Source: CALGFI01 sp963786805
Lineage (GTDB): Bacteria; Actinomycetota; UBA4738; HRBIN12
Reading direction: 5' to 3'
Assembly: GCA_963786805.1 (NCBI GenBank)
Contig: CAWBAK010000002.1
Location: 124,001-188,000 of the forward strand
DNA length: 64,000 nt
How positions within the stretch are numbered: position 1 is the first letter of the stretch; every line of letters starts with the position of its first letter. Of this stretch, positions 16,457 through 24,599 are shown in pieces. The translations under genes were made by a program, and so were the position numbers. Under the pieces are notes generated by a model. It ran no database searches. It worked only from the letters and a program-made list of their open reading frames with translations, and had not been told where the DNA came from.

Positions 16457-16462
16457 AGGTTA
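16457..16462 (-). promoter_or_regulatory. -10 element of ffh overlapping the upstream stop codon
   Basis: TAACCT on the minus strand; its first three bases are the TAA stop of the receiver-domain gene. The element ends 7 bases before the ffh ATG, which lacks a ribosome binding site, so ffh is probably transcribed separately as a leaderless mRNA. Confidence 0.45.
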
Positions 16463-16867
16463 CGACCCGGCGGGCGGCGGAGGCGGCTTGGCCTCGCCCT
16501 GCAGGACCCGCTCGACGGTCCGAAGGAGCGCCGTCGGCGAGAACGGCTTCGTGAAGTACTCGTCGGCGCCGAGCGACAAGACGAAGTCCCGCCCCTCCTC
16601 GCCGGTCGCGGTGACGATGATCACGCGCACGCTCTTCGTGGCGGGATCGCCCTTGAGCTCGGAGAGCACGTCCGCGCCGCTCGTCCCGGGGATGTTGAGG
16701 TCCAGGAACATCAGGTCCGGCGGCTGCGCTCGCGCCATCGCGAGCGCCGCAGCACCGTCGGGCGCCTCGCGGATCTCGAACCCCTCGTGCTCGAGGATCA
16801 GCCGCATGGCCTCCCGCATGGTGGGGTGGTCCTCGACGATCATGATGTCGGCCTTCGCCATCGTCAC
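16460..16867 (-). CDS. Single-domain CheY-like response regulator
   Basis: 135 residues, one receiver domain with no output domain. The phosphorylation site is Asp56 (MFLDLN), with the acidic pair Glu12/Asp13 (IVEDH), Thr86 (IIVTATG) and Lys107 (YFTKPF) all in place, so it should be phosphorylatable. A Pro/Lys tail follows residue 125. It lies between ftsY and ffh, overlapping the ftsY stop by GTGA, an unusual location for a signalling gene; no partner kinase is adjacent. Start GTG 16867 or ATG 16861. Confidence 0.88.
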   Translation of the reverse strand: MTMAKADIMIVEDHPTMREAMRLILEHEGFEIREAPDGAAALAMARAQPPDLMFLDLNIPGTSGADVLSELKGDPATKSVRVIIVTATGEEGRDFVLSLGADEYFTKPFSPTALLRTVERVLQGEAKPPPPPAGS

Positions 16868-17862
16868 GGCCCCAGCAACCGGTCGGCGAACGCCCTGGCC
16901 TCGAAGGGCTCCAGGTCCTCCAACCCTTCCCCCGTCCCGACGAGCTTGACCGGGACACCGAGCTGTTCGCGAACCGCCAGGACCACGCCCCCTTTCGCCG
17001 TGCCGTCCAGCTTCGTGAGGGCCACCCCGGTCACCTCGACCGCGTCGGTGAATGCCCTCGCCTGCGCGATGCCATTCTGCCCCGTCGTGGCGTCGAGCAC
17101 GAGCAGGGTCTCATCCGGCGGGCGGCCCGAGGCCTTCTCGAGCACGCGGCGCACCTTCCGGAGCTCGTCCATCAGCGGCTGCTTCGTGTGCAGACGTCCC
17201 GCCGTATCCACGATCAGCACATCCGAGCCCCGAGCCTGCGCCGCCCGCACGGCGTCGAACGCGACCGAGCTCGGGTCCGCCCCTCGCGCCTGGGTGACCA
17301 GGTGCGCGCCAGAGCGCCGCGCCCATGCGTCGAGCTGCTCGGAGGCTGCCGCGCGGAAGGTGTCGCTCCCGGCCAGGCTGACCGCCTTGCCGTCCCGAGC
17401 GAGCCGCGACGCCAGCTTGCCGATCGTCGTCGTCTTCCCGGACCCGTTGACGCCCACCACCATCACGACCCCGAGGCCTTCGCTGGGGAGATCCAGCCCC
17501 GCTCCGTTCCGCAGGACCCCGACCACCTCGTTCGCGACGAGCTCGACCGGATCCGCGCCGTCGTCGTACCGCTCGCGGACCTCGCGGACGATGCGCGACG
17601 CGGTCGCCGGTCCCACGTCGGCCTTGATGAGGAGATCCTCGAGCCGGACCCAGGGGTCGTCCTCGCCGGCGCCGGCACCGAACAGGGATCGGATGCGTGA
17701 GCCCAGACCGTCGCCGCGAACGGCAGGACGCGCGGGCCGCGACGGAACGGGGCGCGGACGAACGTCGGTCCGGCTCCCCCGCGCGCGTCGCGTGAGCCGA
17801 AAGCCCACGAAGCCGCCCAGGGCAAGGACGACGACGACGAGCAGGACAACCCACAGACCCAT
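16864..17862 (-). CDS. ftsY: Signal recognition particle receptor FtsY
   Basis: SRP receptor GTPase at the membrane. P-loop GVNGSGKTTTIGKLA, DTFRAAASEQL, DTAGRLHTK and TKLDGTAKGG are all present. 332 residues with an N-terminal hydrophobic helix (about 2-22) that would anchor it in the membrane, as in other actinobacterial FtsY proteins. ATG 17862 lies 9 bases behind a TAGCCT element that overlaps the smc stop codon. Confidence 0.97.
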   Translation of the reverse strand: MGLWVVLLVVVVLALGGFVGFRLTRRARGSRTDVRPRPVPSRPARPAVRGDGLGSRIRSLFGAGAGEDDPWVRLEDLLIKADVGPATASRIVREVRERYDDGADPVELVANEVVGVLRNGAGLDLPSEGLGVVMVVGVNGSGKTTTIGKLASRLARDGKAVSLAGSDTFRAAASEQLDAWARRSGAHLVTQARGADPSSVAFDAVRAAQARGSDVLIVDTAGRLHTKQPLMDELRKVRRVLEKASGRPPDETLLVLDATTGQNGIAQARAFTDAVEVTGVALTKLDGTAKGGVVLAVREQLGVPVKLVGTGEGLEDLEPFEARAFADRLLGP

Positions 17863-17871
17863 GAGCGTTCC

Positions 17872-17877
17872 AGGCTA
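17872..17877 (-). promoter_or_regulatory. -10 element of ftsY overlapping the smc stop codon
   Basis: TAGCCT on the minus strand; TAG is the stop of smc. It ends 9 bases before the ftsY ATG, giving a near-leaderless transcript. Confidence 0.4.
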
Positions 17878-20232
17878 GCCGACGACGTCCGGCTCGGGAA
17901 CGGCGACCGCAGCGAGCTCAGCCGGCCGCTCCTCGACGCTGTCGCCTTGGGGATGTTCGAGGCGCTGCGCGAGGACCTTCGAGGTCCCGTCCTTGCCCAT
18001 CGAGACCCCGTACATCATCCCGGCGACCTCCATCGTCCGCTTCTGGTGCGTGACGATGATGACCTGCGACTCGCGAGCGAATCCCTCGACCAGCTTGATG
18101 AACCGGTGGAGGTTGACGTCGTCGAGCGCAGGCTCGACCTCGTCCATCAGGTAGAACGGGCTCGGCCGCGCCTTGAAGATCGCGAACAGGAACGCCATGG
18201 CGGTGAGCGCGCGCTCGCCGCCGGACAGCAGACTGATCCGCTTCACTCGCTTGCGTCCGGGACGGGCCTCGATCTCGATGCCGGTGTTCAGGAGGTCCCC
18301 GGGCTCGGTCGCGACGAGGCGGCCCTCACCGCCGGGGAACAGCTCCGCGATCAGCCGCTCGAACTCGGAGGCGACGTCGCGGTAGGCGGCCTCGAACGTG
18401 GTGGCGATCTCGGTCTCGATGCGTTGGATCACTTCGAGAAGGTCCCGACGCGCCTTGCGGACGTCGTCCACCTCGCGCTGGAGGAACTCGTGACGCTCCT
18501 GCAGGGCTTCGAACTCGCCACCGGCGAGCAGGTTCACGCGGCCGAGCAGTCCGAGCCGCCGCTGCACCAGTTCGGCCTTGCGCTCGAGCGCGGGCACCGC
18601 GTCGCCCTCGGTCAGCTCGGCGAGCGCTTCCTGCGGATCGCGCTGATGGCCCTCGCGCAGGAGGCGCTCCGCGTCGCGGATCCTCCGCTCGAGGTCGCCT
18701 CGGAAACGGTCCTCGTCCTCGTACTCCTCACGCAGCCGCTCGAGCTCGGTGGAGGCCCCCCGCCACAGCCGGTTCGCCTCGGCTTCTTCCTCCGTCGCCG
18801 CGCGATCGGCGTCGGAGGCGGCGGTGCGTGCCGCCGTCGCGTGTTCGAGCGCGCCCTCGGCGGTCGAAAGCCGCGCCTCGGCGGCGGCCCGATCGCGTTC
18901 GGCGGTCTCGACGGTCGCGCGAAGGACGTCGGGGTCTTGCGCCGCGAGCCCGTCTCGCTCCGCCCGAACCGATGCGAGCCGCGCCTCGAGGCTCGAGCGG
19001 TCGCGGCGGAGGGTTTCGACGGCGACGCGGGCCTGGATCGGCGGCTCAGGGGTGCGCGGCAGCTCGGGAAGCTCGTGCGTGAGCGGTTCGGCCGCCGCGA
19101 GGCTCGACCGCCAGGCCGCCGCACCGTCATCCAGGCCGGCGAGCCGCTGCCCGACGATCTCGTCTTCCTTGGCGATCGACGCCAGGTCGGTTTCGATGCG
19201 CCCGATCCGGTCGGCGGCGCGAGTGATCTGCGCGTCGGACGCCTCGATCCGCTCGGTCAGGTCCTCGAGCTCGGCGCCGATCTCCTCCAAGCGAGCGCGG
19301 CGCGGCTTGAGGGCGGCCTTCGCCTGCGCGAGGTCGTGCTCGACGACCGCGAGCTCGCGCCGGATCTCGCCGGCTCGCGAGTCCGCCTCGGGCGTCGTGC
19401 GGATCACGGCCGGGCCGAGGAGGACTCCCTCCCGGGTGACGAACGACGCCTTGGGGTGCTCGCGGTGCTTGACCACCGCCTCGTCGAGCGAGCCGGCGAG
19501 GTAGATGTCGGTGAGCACGGTCGTCACGAGTCCCCGAACGGCCGGGTTCGCCTCGACGATCGACAGCAGGGTGCGCTCGCCGCGCAGGACGGTGCCGGCG
19601 GGACCGCCGCCCGCGATCGAGAGGATCGCGCCGTCGCCTTCGGGCGCGTCCGCGATGGCCCGGCCCTCCTCCTCGTACACGACGGCGTCTGCGAGCGACC
19701 CGAGGCCGGCGCGGAGCGCTCGTTCCCATCCCTTCTCGATCTTCACGAGCCCGGCCAGCAGCCCGATCGCCCGGTCCCGGTGTCCCTCCAGGAACCGGGA
19801 ACCCGGCGTCTCCTCGAGGTCCGTCAGCCGAGCCTGGAGCACGTCGCGACGGTGCTCGTGGCGGCGGACGGCCTCGTCGCCCTGAGCGACGACGTCCGCG
19901 AGCGAGTGCCGTTCCCGCTCGAGCAGCGTCCGCCGTTCCGACAGCGGCGTCGTCTCGGCGTCGAGGCGCTCGACGTCCTGGGCGAGCGTCTCCCGCTCCC
20001 CTTCGGCCGCCTCGCGGCGCGCTCGCACCAGGCCGAGCGATTCCTCGATCCGCGAGCGCTCGCGTTCGTACGAGGCGAGTGAGCGGCGAAGCGTCTCCAT
20101 CTCGGCCCGGTGCGCCGCCGCTTCCTCGGAGACCCGACGCCGCTCCTCCTCGACGCTCGAGCGCGATTCGACCGCCGCCCGGAACGTGCCCTCGGCCTCC
20201 TGGAGCTCGAGCTCCCGGGCGCCCAGGTCCAC
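17875..20232 (-). CDS. smc: SMC chromosome segregation ATPase, C-terminal two thirds (frameshifted gene)
   Basis: Continues the SMC protein after a +1 frameshift near 20323. It contains the second part of the first coiled coil, the hinge (about FLEGHRDRAIGLLAGLVKIEKG onward), the long return coiled coil, and the C-terminal ATPase lobe with signature LLSGGERALTAMAFLFA and Walker B FYLMDEVEPALDD. The frame is open upstream of the listed ATG, back to the shift. SMC forms the condensin-like loop-extruding complex with ScpA and ScpB. Together with the other piece it would make about 1131 residues, a normal SMC length. Confidence 0.9.
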   Translation of the reverse strand: MDLGARELELQEAEGTFRAAVESRSSVEEERRRVSEEAAAHRAEMETLRRSLASYERERSRIEESLGLVRARREAAEGERETLAQDVERLDAETTPLSERRTLLERERHSLADVVAQGDEAVRRHEHRRDVLQARLTDLEETPGSRFLEGHRDRAIGLLAGLVKIEKGWERALRAGLGSLADAVVYEEEGRAIADAPEGDGAILSIAGGGPAGTVLRGERTLLSIVEANPAVRGLVTTVLTDIYLAGSLDEAVVKHREHPKASFVTREGVLLGPAVIRTTPEADSRAGEIRRELAVVEHDLAQAKAALKPRRARLEEIGAELEDLTERIEASDAQITRAADRIGRIETDLASIAKEDEIVGQRLAGLDDGAAAWRSSLAAAEPLTHELPELPRTPEPPIQARVAVETLRRDRSSLEARLASVRAERDGLAAQDPDVLRATVETAERDRAAAEARLSTAEGALEHATAARTAASDADRAATEEEAEANRLWRGASTELERLREEYEDEDRFRGDLERRIRDAERLLREGHQRDPQEALAELTEGDAVPALERKAELVQRRLGLLGRVNLLAGGEFEALQERHEFLQREVDDVRKARRDLLEVIQRIETEIATTFEAAYRDVASEFERLIAELFPGGEGRLVATEPGDLLNTGIEIEARPGRKRVKRISLLSGGERALTAMAFLFAIFKARPSPFYLMDEVEPALDDVNLHRFIKLVEGFARESQVIIVTHQKRTMEVAGMMYGVSMGKDGTSKVLAQRLEHPQGDSVEERPAELAAVAVPEPDVVG

Positions 20233-20239
20233 GACGACG

Positions 20240-21271
20240 TCACGGAGCCGGTCCTCGAGCCGGCGCAGATCCTCCTGAAGACCATCGAGCCGGGCGTCGC
20301 GGCCGGCCTCGGCCGCGAGCAGCCTGCCGGGCGTCGGACTCGAGCTCGACGGCGCGACGGAGCTCGAGCTCGGCGGCGGACTTGGCCGCTTGGGCCTCGC
20401 GGAGCCGGCCCTCCACGTCCTGGAGCGCCCACACCGCTCTCGCGCGTGCGTCGGCCGCGGCGCCGATCCGCTCGTCGAGGCCGTCGAGGCGCTCGCGCGC
20501 CGCCTTCCGCTTCGCGAGGCCCTCGTCCCATCCCGAGGAGCGGCCCTCGCGATCGGTCATGAGGTCGCGCAGTCGTGCGGCCGCGAGCCGGATCGTGATG
20601 GCGTCGGCCTCTGCGGTGAGTTGCTCGTGGCGCGTGGCCATCTCGGCCTGTTGCTTCAGCGGCTTGAGCTGACGGCGGAGCTCGGCGAGGACGTCCTGCA
20701 GCCGGAGGAGATCCTGCTCGAGCCCGGAGAGCTTGCGCTCGGCCCGGTCCTTGCGCTTCCGGTGCTTCGCGATCCCCGCGGCCTCCTCGACGTACTGGCG
20801 CCGCTCCTCGGGCCGCGCGGAGAGCACCGCCTCGAGCTGGCCCTGCCCCACGACCGTGTGGAGGGCTCGCCCGATGCCGCTCTCCGAGAGCAGCTCCTGG
20901 ACGTCGAGCAGCCGGACGACCTGTCCGCCGATCCGGTACTCGCTGTCGCCGGAACGGAAGATCGATCGGCTGATCTCGATCTCGCTCATCGGGACGGGGA
21001 TCAGACCCGCCGTGTTGTCGATGATCAGCTTGACCTCGGCGAGTCCGAGGGCGGGGCGCAGCGGGCTCCCGGCGAAGATGACGTCGGCCATCTGGGTGCC
21101 GCGGAGCGCCCGCGGGCCCTGCTCGCCGAGCACCCAGCTGATCGCGTCGACGAGGTTCGACTTGCCCGATCCGTTGGGGCCGACGATGACGGAGATGCCG
21201 GGCGCGAACTCCAGGATCGTCTTGTCCGCGAACGACTTGAAGCCTCGGATCTGGAGGGAGCGAAGGAACAT
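20240..21271 (-). CDS. smc: SMC chromosome segregation ATPase, N-terminal part (frameshifted gene)
   Basis: N-terminal ATPase lobe with Walker A GPNGSGKSNL (residues 31-40) after MFLRSLQIRGFKSFADKT, then the start of the coiled coil. Sensible SMC sequence stops at about ESDARQ, after which the frame reads Arg/Gly/Pro-rich nonsense to a stop at 20240. The C-terminal part continues in the frame reached by skipping one base near 20323 (CAG-G-CTG CTC GCG). ATG 21271 follows a TAGCAT element by 9 bases. Confidence 0.9.
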   Translation of the reverse strand: MFLRSLQIRGFKSFADKTILEFAPGISVIVGPNGSGKSNLVDAISWVLGEQGPRALRGTQMADVIFAGSPLRPALGLAEVKLIIDNTAGLIPVPMSEIEISRSIFRSGDSEYRIGGQVVRLLDVQELLSESGIGRALHTVVGQGQLEAVLSARPEERRQYVEEAAGIAKHRKRKDRAERKLSGLEQDLLRLQDVLAELRRQLKPLKQQAEMATRHEQLTAEADAITIRLAAARLRDLMTDREGRSSGWDEGLAKRKAARERLDGLDERIGAAADARARAVWALQDVEGRLREAQAAKSAAELELRRAVELESDARQAARGRGRPRRPARWSSGGSAPARGPAP

Positions 21272-21280
21272 CTGCGGGCG

Positions 21281-21286
21281 ATGCTA
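21281..21286 (-). promoter_or_regulatory. Candidate -10 element for smc
   Basis: TAGCAT on the minus strand, 9 bases before the smc ATG, in the 70-base gap behind acyP. Near-leaderless geometry. Confidence 0.4.
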
Positions 21287-21341
21287 GCAGCGGCTCGTGC
21301 TCGGACCGGGCATCTCCGGGCGGAAATCGCGGACCCGTTCC

Positions 21342-21611
21342 TCAGCCGGAAACGCGGAACGTCGTGTCGCCGGCCGGGTCCTCGGGCACGGCCTCGACGG
21401 CGTCCACCTGCGCGAGATCGGGCCCATGCCGGCACCAGTCCACCAGCGCGTCGACCGCGACCTCGTCGCCCTCGAACACCGCCTCCAGACGGCCGTCGGG
21501 AAGGTTCCGGACGTACCCGCCGAGGCCGGCGTCGCGGGCGAGCCGCGCACACGTCGCCCGGAAGAACACGCCCTGGACTCGCCCGGACACGGTCACGCGA
21601 ACCCGCTTCAC
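21342..21611 (-). CDS. acyP: Acylphosphatase
   Basis: 89-residue enzyme that hydrolyses carboxyl-phosphate bonds. The catalytic Arg in GRVQGVFFRAT and Asn in GYVRNLPDG are both present. Start at GTG 21611, six bases after TAGTAT. It sits just upstream of smc in the minus direction, an arrangement common in actinobacteria, and is divergent from the nicotinamidase gene with only 17 bases between the start codons. Confidence 0.93.
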   Translation of the reverse strand: MKRVRVTVSGRVQGVFFRATCARLARDAGLGGYVRNLPDGRLEAVFEGDEVAVDALVDWCRHGPDLAQVDAVEAVPEDPAGDTTFRVSG

Positions 21612-21616
21612 GTCGG

Positions 21617-21623
21617 CATACTA
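21617..21623. promoter_or_regulatory. Overlapping divergent -10 elements (bidirectional promoter)
   Basis: The sequence CATACTA holds CATACT for the plus strand (21617-21622) and TAGTAT for the minus strand (21623-21618). Each ends exactly 6 bases before a GTG start: pncA at 21629 on plus and acyP at 21611 on minus. Neither GTG has a ribosome binding site, so both genes appear to be transcribed without leaders from one shared site. Confidence 0.5.
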
Positions 21624-21628
21624 GGTTC

Positions 21629-22219
21629 GTGCCCCGGTACGACCGCCGCGATGCGCTGCTCGTCGTCGACGTCCAGAACGACTTCGCCGACCCGAAGGGA
21701 AGCCTCTCCGTCCGCGGAAGCGAGGAGATCCTTCCCGTGATCAACCGCGACGTGGTGGCGGCGCTCGCCGCCGGCGCGACCGTCGTCTTCACGCAGGACT
21801 GGCACCCCGAGCGCACGCCCCATTTCGAGACGGACGGCGGGATCTGGCCGGTCCACTGCGTCCGCGAAACCTGGGGTGCCGAGCTGCATCCGGCCCTGCA
21901 CCGTCCTGCGGACGCCGCCGTCCTGCGCAAGGGCGTGGACGGGGAGGACGGCTATTCGGGCTTCAGCGTCCGCGACCCCGGGACCGGCGAGGTCGAGGCC
22001 ACGGGGCTCGAGACCCTGCTGCGCGACGGGGGGATCGAACGCGTCTTCGTCGCCGGCCTCGCGACCGACTACTGCGTGAAGGAGACCGTCCTGGACGCGC
22101 GCCGCCTCGGGTTCAACACCGTGGTGCTTCGCGACGCGGTCCGGGCGGTCGACCTGCAGCCCGGCGACGGCGATCGCGCGATCGATCGGATGCGCGAGGC
22201 CGGCGCCGAGATCGAGTAG
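21629..22219 (+). CDS. pncA: Nicotinamidase/pyrazinamidase-like cysteine hydrolase
   Basis: Converts nicotinamide to nicotinate and ammonia in NAD salvage. The catalytic triad is visible as Asp in LLVVDVQNDF, Lys in VLRKGVDGEDG and Cys in LATDYCVKET; the metal-binding QDWHPERTPHF supports PncA rather than another isochorismatase-fold hydrolase. 196 residues from GTG 21629. Single plus-strand gene within a long minus-strand block; ends 9 bases before the convergent fpg stop. Confidence 0.9.
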   Translation: MPRYDRRDALLVVDVQNDFADPKGSLSVRGSEEILPVINRDVVAALAAGATVVFTQDWHPERTPHFETDGGIWPVHCVRETWGAELHPALHRPADAAVLRKGVDGEDGYSGFSVRDPGTGEVEATGLETLLRDGGIERVFVAGLATDYCVKETVLDARRLGFNTVVLRDAVRAVDLQPGDGDRAIDRMREAGAEIE

Positions 22220-22228
22220 CCGAGCTCG

Positions 22229-23071
22229 TCAGCTCTGGCACTGCGGGCAGAAGTACGCGTTCCGGCCCGAGATCTTCACGGCCTGGATCGGCGTGCGGCA
22301 TCGGCGGCACGGCAACCCGGTCCGGCCGTAGACCTTCAGCTCGTTCTGGAACTCGCCGGGCTTGCCGAACAGGTCGAGGTACGCCTCGTCGTCCAGCGTC
22401 GTCCCCCGGAACCGGATCGCATCCTGCAGGACCTCCTGCATCGCGCGGTAGAGACGGCGCACTTCCTGCGAGGAGAGCGAGTCCGACAGCCGGTCGTACC
22501 GGAGGCCGGCCGCGAACAGGACCTCGTCCGAGTAGATGTTGCCGAGGCCGCTGATGAACTTCTGGTCCATCAGGAGCTGCTTCATCTTCGATGCGCGTTC
22601 GGCCAGCGCGCCGCCGAACGCGTTCCACGTGAACACGTGGTCGAGCGGATCGATCGCGATGTGTTGGAGCTCCTTGACCTTGCCGAGCTCGTCCGCGGCC
22701 GTGACGAACATCTCGCCGAACGTGCGCGGGTCGATGAAACGAAGGTCGCCACCCTGCTGGAACGTGAGGATGACGTGGGTATGCGGCGGGAGCGGCACCC
22801 GCTTGTTGCCCCGCACGAACTGGCCGCTCATCCCGAAGTGCACGACGAGCACGTCCCCGTTGTCCAGGTGCAGGAGGACGTACTTTCCCCGGCGCTCGGC
22901 CTTGGTGAACTTGCGGCCGACGAGCCGGTCGGTGAACTCGCGCCGCTTTCCGTGACGCCGGATGACGCGCATCGCGTTCTTGGACGGACGCACCTCCGCC
23001 TCGGTCACCTTCCGGCCGACCACGTCCTTCTCGAGGTCGCGACGCACGACCTCGACCTCCGGCAGCTCCAC
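22229..23071 (-). CDS. mutM: Formamidopyrimidine-DNA glycosylase (MutM/Fpg) lacking the usual N-terminal proline
   Basis: Base-excision enzyme for 8-oxoguanine and formamidopyrimidines. Body is standard: GKYVLLHLDNGD (beta-hairpin Lys), HFGMSGQF, FISGLGNIYSDEVLF (H2TH motif) and the C-terminal zinc finger CRRC...CPQC with the DNA-contacting Arg in SGRNAYF. The N-terminus reads (GTG)ELPEVEVVRRDL, so the Pro that follows Met in canonical MPELPEVE is missing; an in-frame TAG (the rnc stop) directly precedes the GTG, so no upstream start exists. In Fpg that Pro is the catalytic nucleophile. Activity is therefore uncertain. Confidence 0.9.
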   Translation of the reverse strand: MELPEVEVVRRDLEKDVVGRKVTEAEVRPSKNAMRVIRRHGKRREFTDRLVGRKFTKAERRGKYVLLHLDNGDVLVVHFGMSGQFVRGNKRVPLPPHTHVILTFQQGGDLRFIDPRTFGEMFVTAADELGKVKELQHIAIDPLDHVFTWNAFGGALAERASKMKQLLMDQKFISGLGNIYSDEVLFAAGLRYDRLSDSLSSQEVRRLYRAMQEVLQDAIRFRGTTLDDEAYLDLFGKPGEFQNELKVYGRTGLPCRRCRTPIQAVKISGRNAYFCPQCQS

Positions 23072-23881
23072 CTACGCCCCCTTCGCCCGCTGGGGAACCG
23101 GGTGGTCGGGGACGGGACGCTCGTCGGCCTCGTGGTTCGCGGCGGCACCGTCCGGGGCGGTCCGCTCGGTCAGCCGCAGGTACGCCTCGTGGGCCGCCTG
23201 CTGCTCCGCCTCCTTCTTGGATCGTCCGATCCCGCTGCCCCACCGCTCGCCGGCAAGGTGCACCGTCGCCGTGAACTCCTTCTCGTGATCGGGCCCACGT
23301 TCGCTGATCCGGTAGTCGGGCAGCGCATGCATCTCGGACGAGGCGAGCTCCTGCAGGATCGTCTTGTAGTCCCGCTCGCCCTCGCCGCGGACGTACGCGA
23401 TCATCCGCGGGCGGAAGACCCGGACGATCAGGTCGGTCGCCGCGTCGAGACCGCGGTCGAGATAGATCGCGCCGAGCAGCGCCTCGAGCGCGTCCGCGAG
23501 GATGCTGCTCTTGTTCCGGCCGCCGCTCATCTCCTCGCCCTTGCCGAGCAGGACGAAGCGCCCGACCCCCAGATCCCGGGCGACATCGGCGAGCGCACCC
23601 ATGTTCACGATCGCCGCGCGGAGCTTCGCGAGCTCGCCCTCGGGCATCTCGGGGAACTCGCGGAACGCCATGTCCGTGACCACGATGCCGAGGACGGCGT
23701 CTCCGAGGAACTCGAGCCGCTCGTTGTTCACCGGCAGGCCGTTCTCGAACGCGAACGAGCGATGCGTCAGCGCGGTCTCCAGGAGGGCGCCGTCGCGGAA
23801 CCGGCCACCGAGGACCCGGTCGAGCGCTCTCGGATCTTCCGACGCGTTCGGATCCGGGCCCACGCTCCGGTCCGGCCCCAC
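23072..23881 (-). CDS. rnc: Ribonuclease III
   Basis: Double-stranded RNA endonuclease for rRNA maturation and RNA turnover. The catalytic signature NERLEFLGDAVLG and ALLGAIYLDRG are in the N-terminal domain; a dsRNA-binding domain follows (DYKTILQELASSEM ... SKKEAEQQAAHEAYLRL), and a Pro-rich tail ends the protein. 269 residues from GTG 23881, five bases after the rpmF stop; GTG 23863 is an alternative start. The TAG stop touches the fpg start codon. Confidence 0.95.
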   Translation of the reverse strand: MGPDRSVGPDPNASEDPRALDRVLGGRFRDGALLETALTHRSFAFENGLPVNNERLEFLGDAVLGIVVTDMAFREFPEMPEGELAKLRAAIVNMGALADVARDLGVGRFVLLGKGEEMSGGRNKSSILADALEALLGAIYLDRGLDAATDLIVRVFRPRMIAYVRGEGERDYKTILQELASSEMHALPDYRISERGPDHEKEFTATVHLAGERWGSGIGRSKKEAEQQAAHEAYLRLTERTAPDGAAANHEADERPVPDHPVPQRAKGA

Positions 23882-23885
23882 GTTC

Positions 23886-24062
23886 CTACTCGACCTCGAT
23901 GGCCTGACGGCCGGCGTAGTACCCGCAGTTCGCGCAGACGCGATGGGGAAGCTTGGGCTGGTGACACTGCGGGCACTCGGAGTACGTCGAGGGTTGCGCC
24001 TTCCAGTTCGCCTTGCGCTTGGCGCCCCGCGTGTGGGTCTGTCGTCTCTTCGGAACCGGCAT
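23886..24062 (-). CDS. rpmF: 50S ribosomal protein L32
   Basis: 58 residues starting MPVPKRRQTHTRGAKRKAN, the L32 N-terminus, with the zinc-binding pattern CPQC...CANC. Stop TAG at 23888-23886. It lies between the DUF177 gene and rnc, the standard position in actinobacteria. Confidence 0.96.
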   Translation of the reverse strand: MPVPKRRQTHTRGAKRKANWKAQPSTYSECPQCHQPKLPHRVCANCGYYAGRQAIEVE

Positions 24063-24086
24063 GGTGGAGCCTTCCTCTCTTGGTCT

Positions 24087-24599
24087 TCAGTTCCCCAGTT
24101 CGTCCTCGCGCTGCACGAGGACGTCCAGGGCGGCCCACCGCGGGTCGATCGCGGCATGGCCCGGACACTCACCGAGGTTGCGGTCCCCGCCGCAGATCTC
24201 GCAGAGGCCGAGACAGTCCTGCTTGCACAGCGGCGAGAACGGCATCTCGAGCACGACGGCGTCCCGGAGCATGGGCTCGGGATCCAGCGTGAGCTCAGGG
24301 GACAGCGCGTAGTCGTCTTCCGGACCCGGATCCCGCACGAACAGCTCATTCATCGCGACGTCGAACGGCTGGTCGAACTCCTTCAGGCAGCGCGCGCATC
24401 GCATCGCGAAACGCCCGCCGACGCTGCCGTGGACGAAGATGCCTTCGACGACGCCCTCGAGCGTGAGGTCGCCCTCGAGCGGCTCGTCCTCCGGCACGAC
24501 GGCGAGCTCCGTGCGCAGTCCCGGCACCGGTTCCTCGAGGCGGACCCGCTTGGCGGAGCCGGGCTTGTCGAGCAGGTCGCGGATGTCGATCTGGCGCAT
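24087..24599 (-). CDS. DUF177 (YceD-family) protein
   Basis: 170 residues with the family's Cys pairs: RCARCLKEF in the middle, and near the C-terminus a cluster KQDCLGLCEICGGDRNLGECPGH. YceD/DUF177 proteins are linked to 23S rRNA maturation in bacteria and plants and are nearly always upstream of rpmF. ATG 24599 overlaps the TGA of the upstream gene (TGATG). A longer upstream frame overlaps sepIVA and is not coding. Confidence 0.92.
   Translation of the reverse strand: MRQIDIRDLLDKPGSAKRVRLEEPVPGLRTELAVVPEDEPLEGDLTLEGVVEGIFVHGSVGGRFAMRCARCLKEFDQPFDVAMNELFVRDPGPEDDYALSPELTLDPEPMLRDAVVLEMPFSPLCKQDCLGLCEICGGDRNLGECPGHAAIDPRWAALDVLVQREDELGN

Noticed and set aside
17947..20082. 711-codon plus-strand open frame over smc
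   Set aside because: Antisense shadow of the SMC coiled coil; the minus strand carries the hinge and ATPase signatures.
20300..20340. Programmed frameshift in smc
   Set aside because: No stop codon, slippery run or Shine-Dalgarno-like element at the junction; an error or a mutation is more likely.
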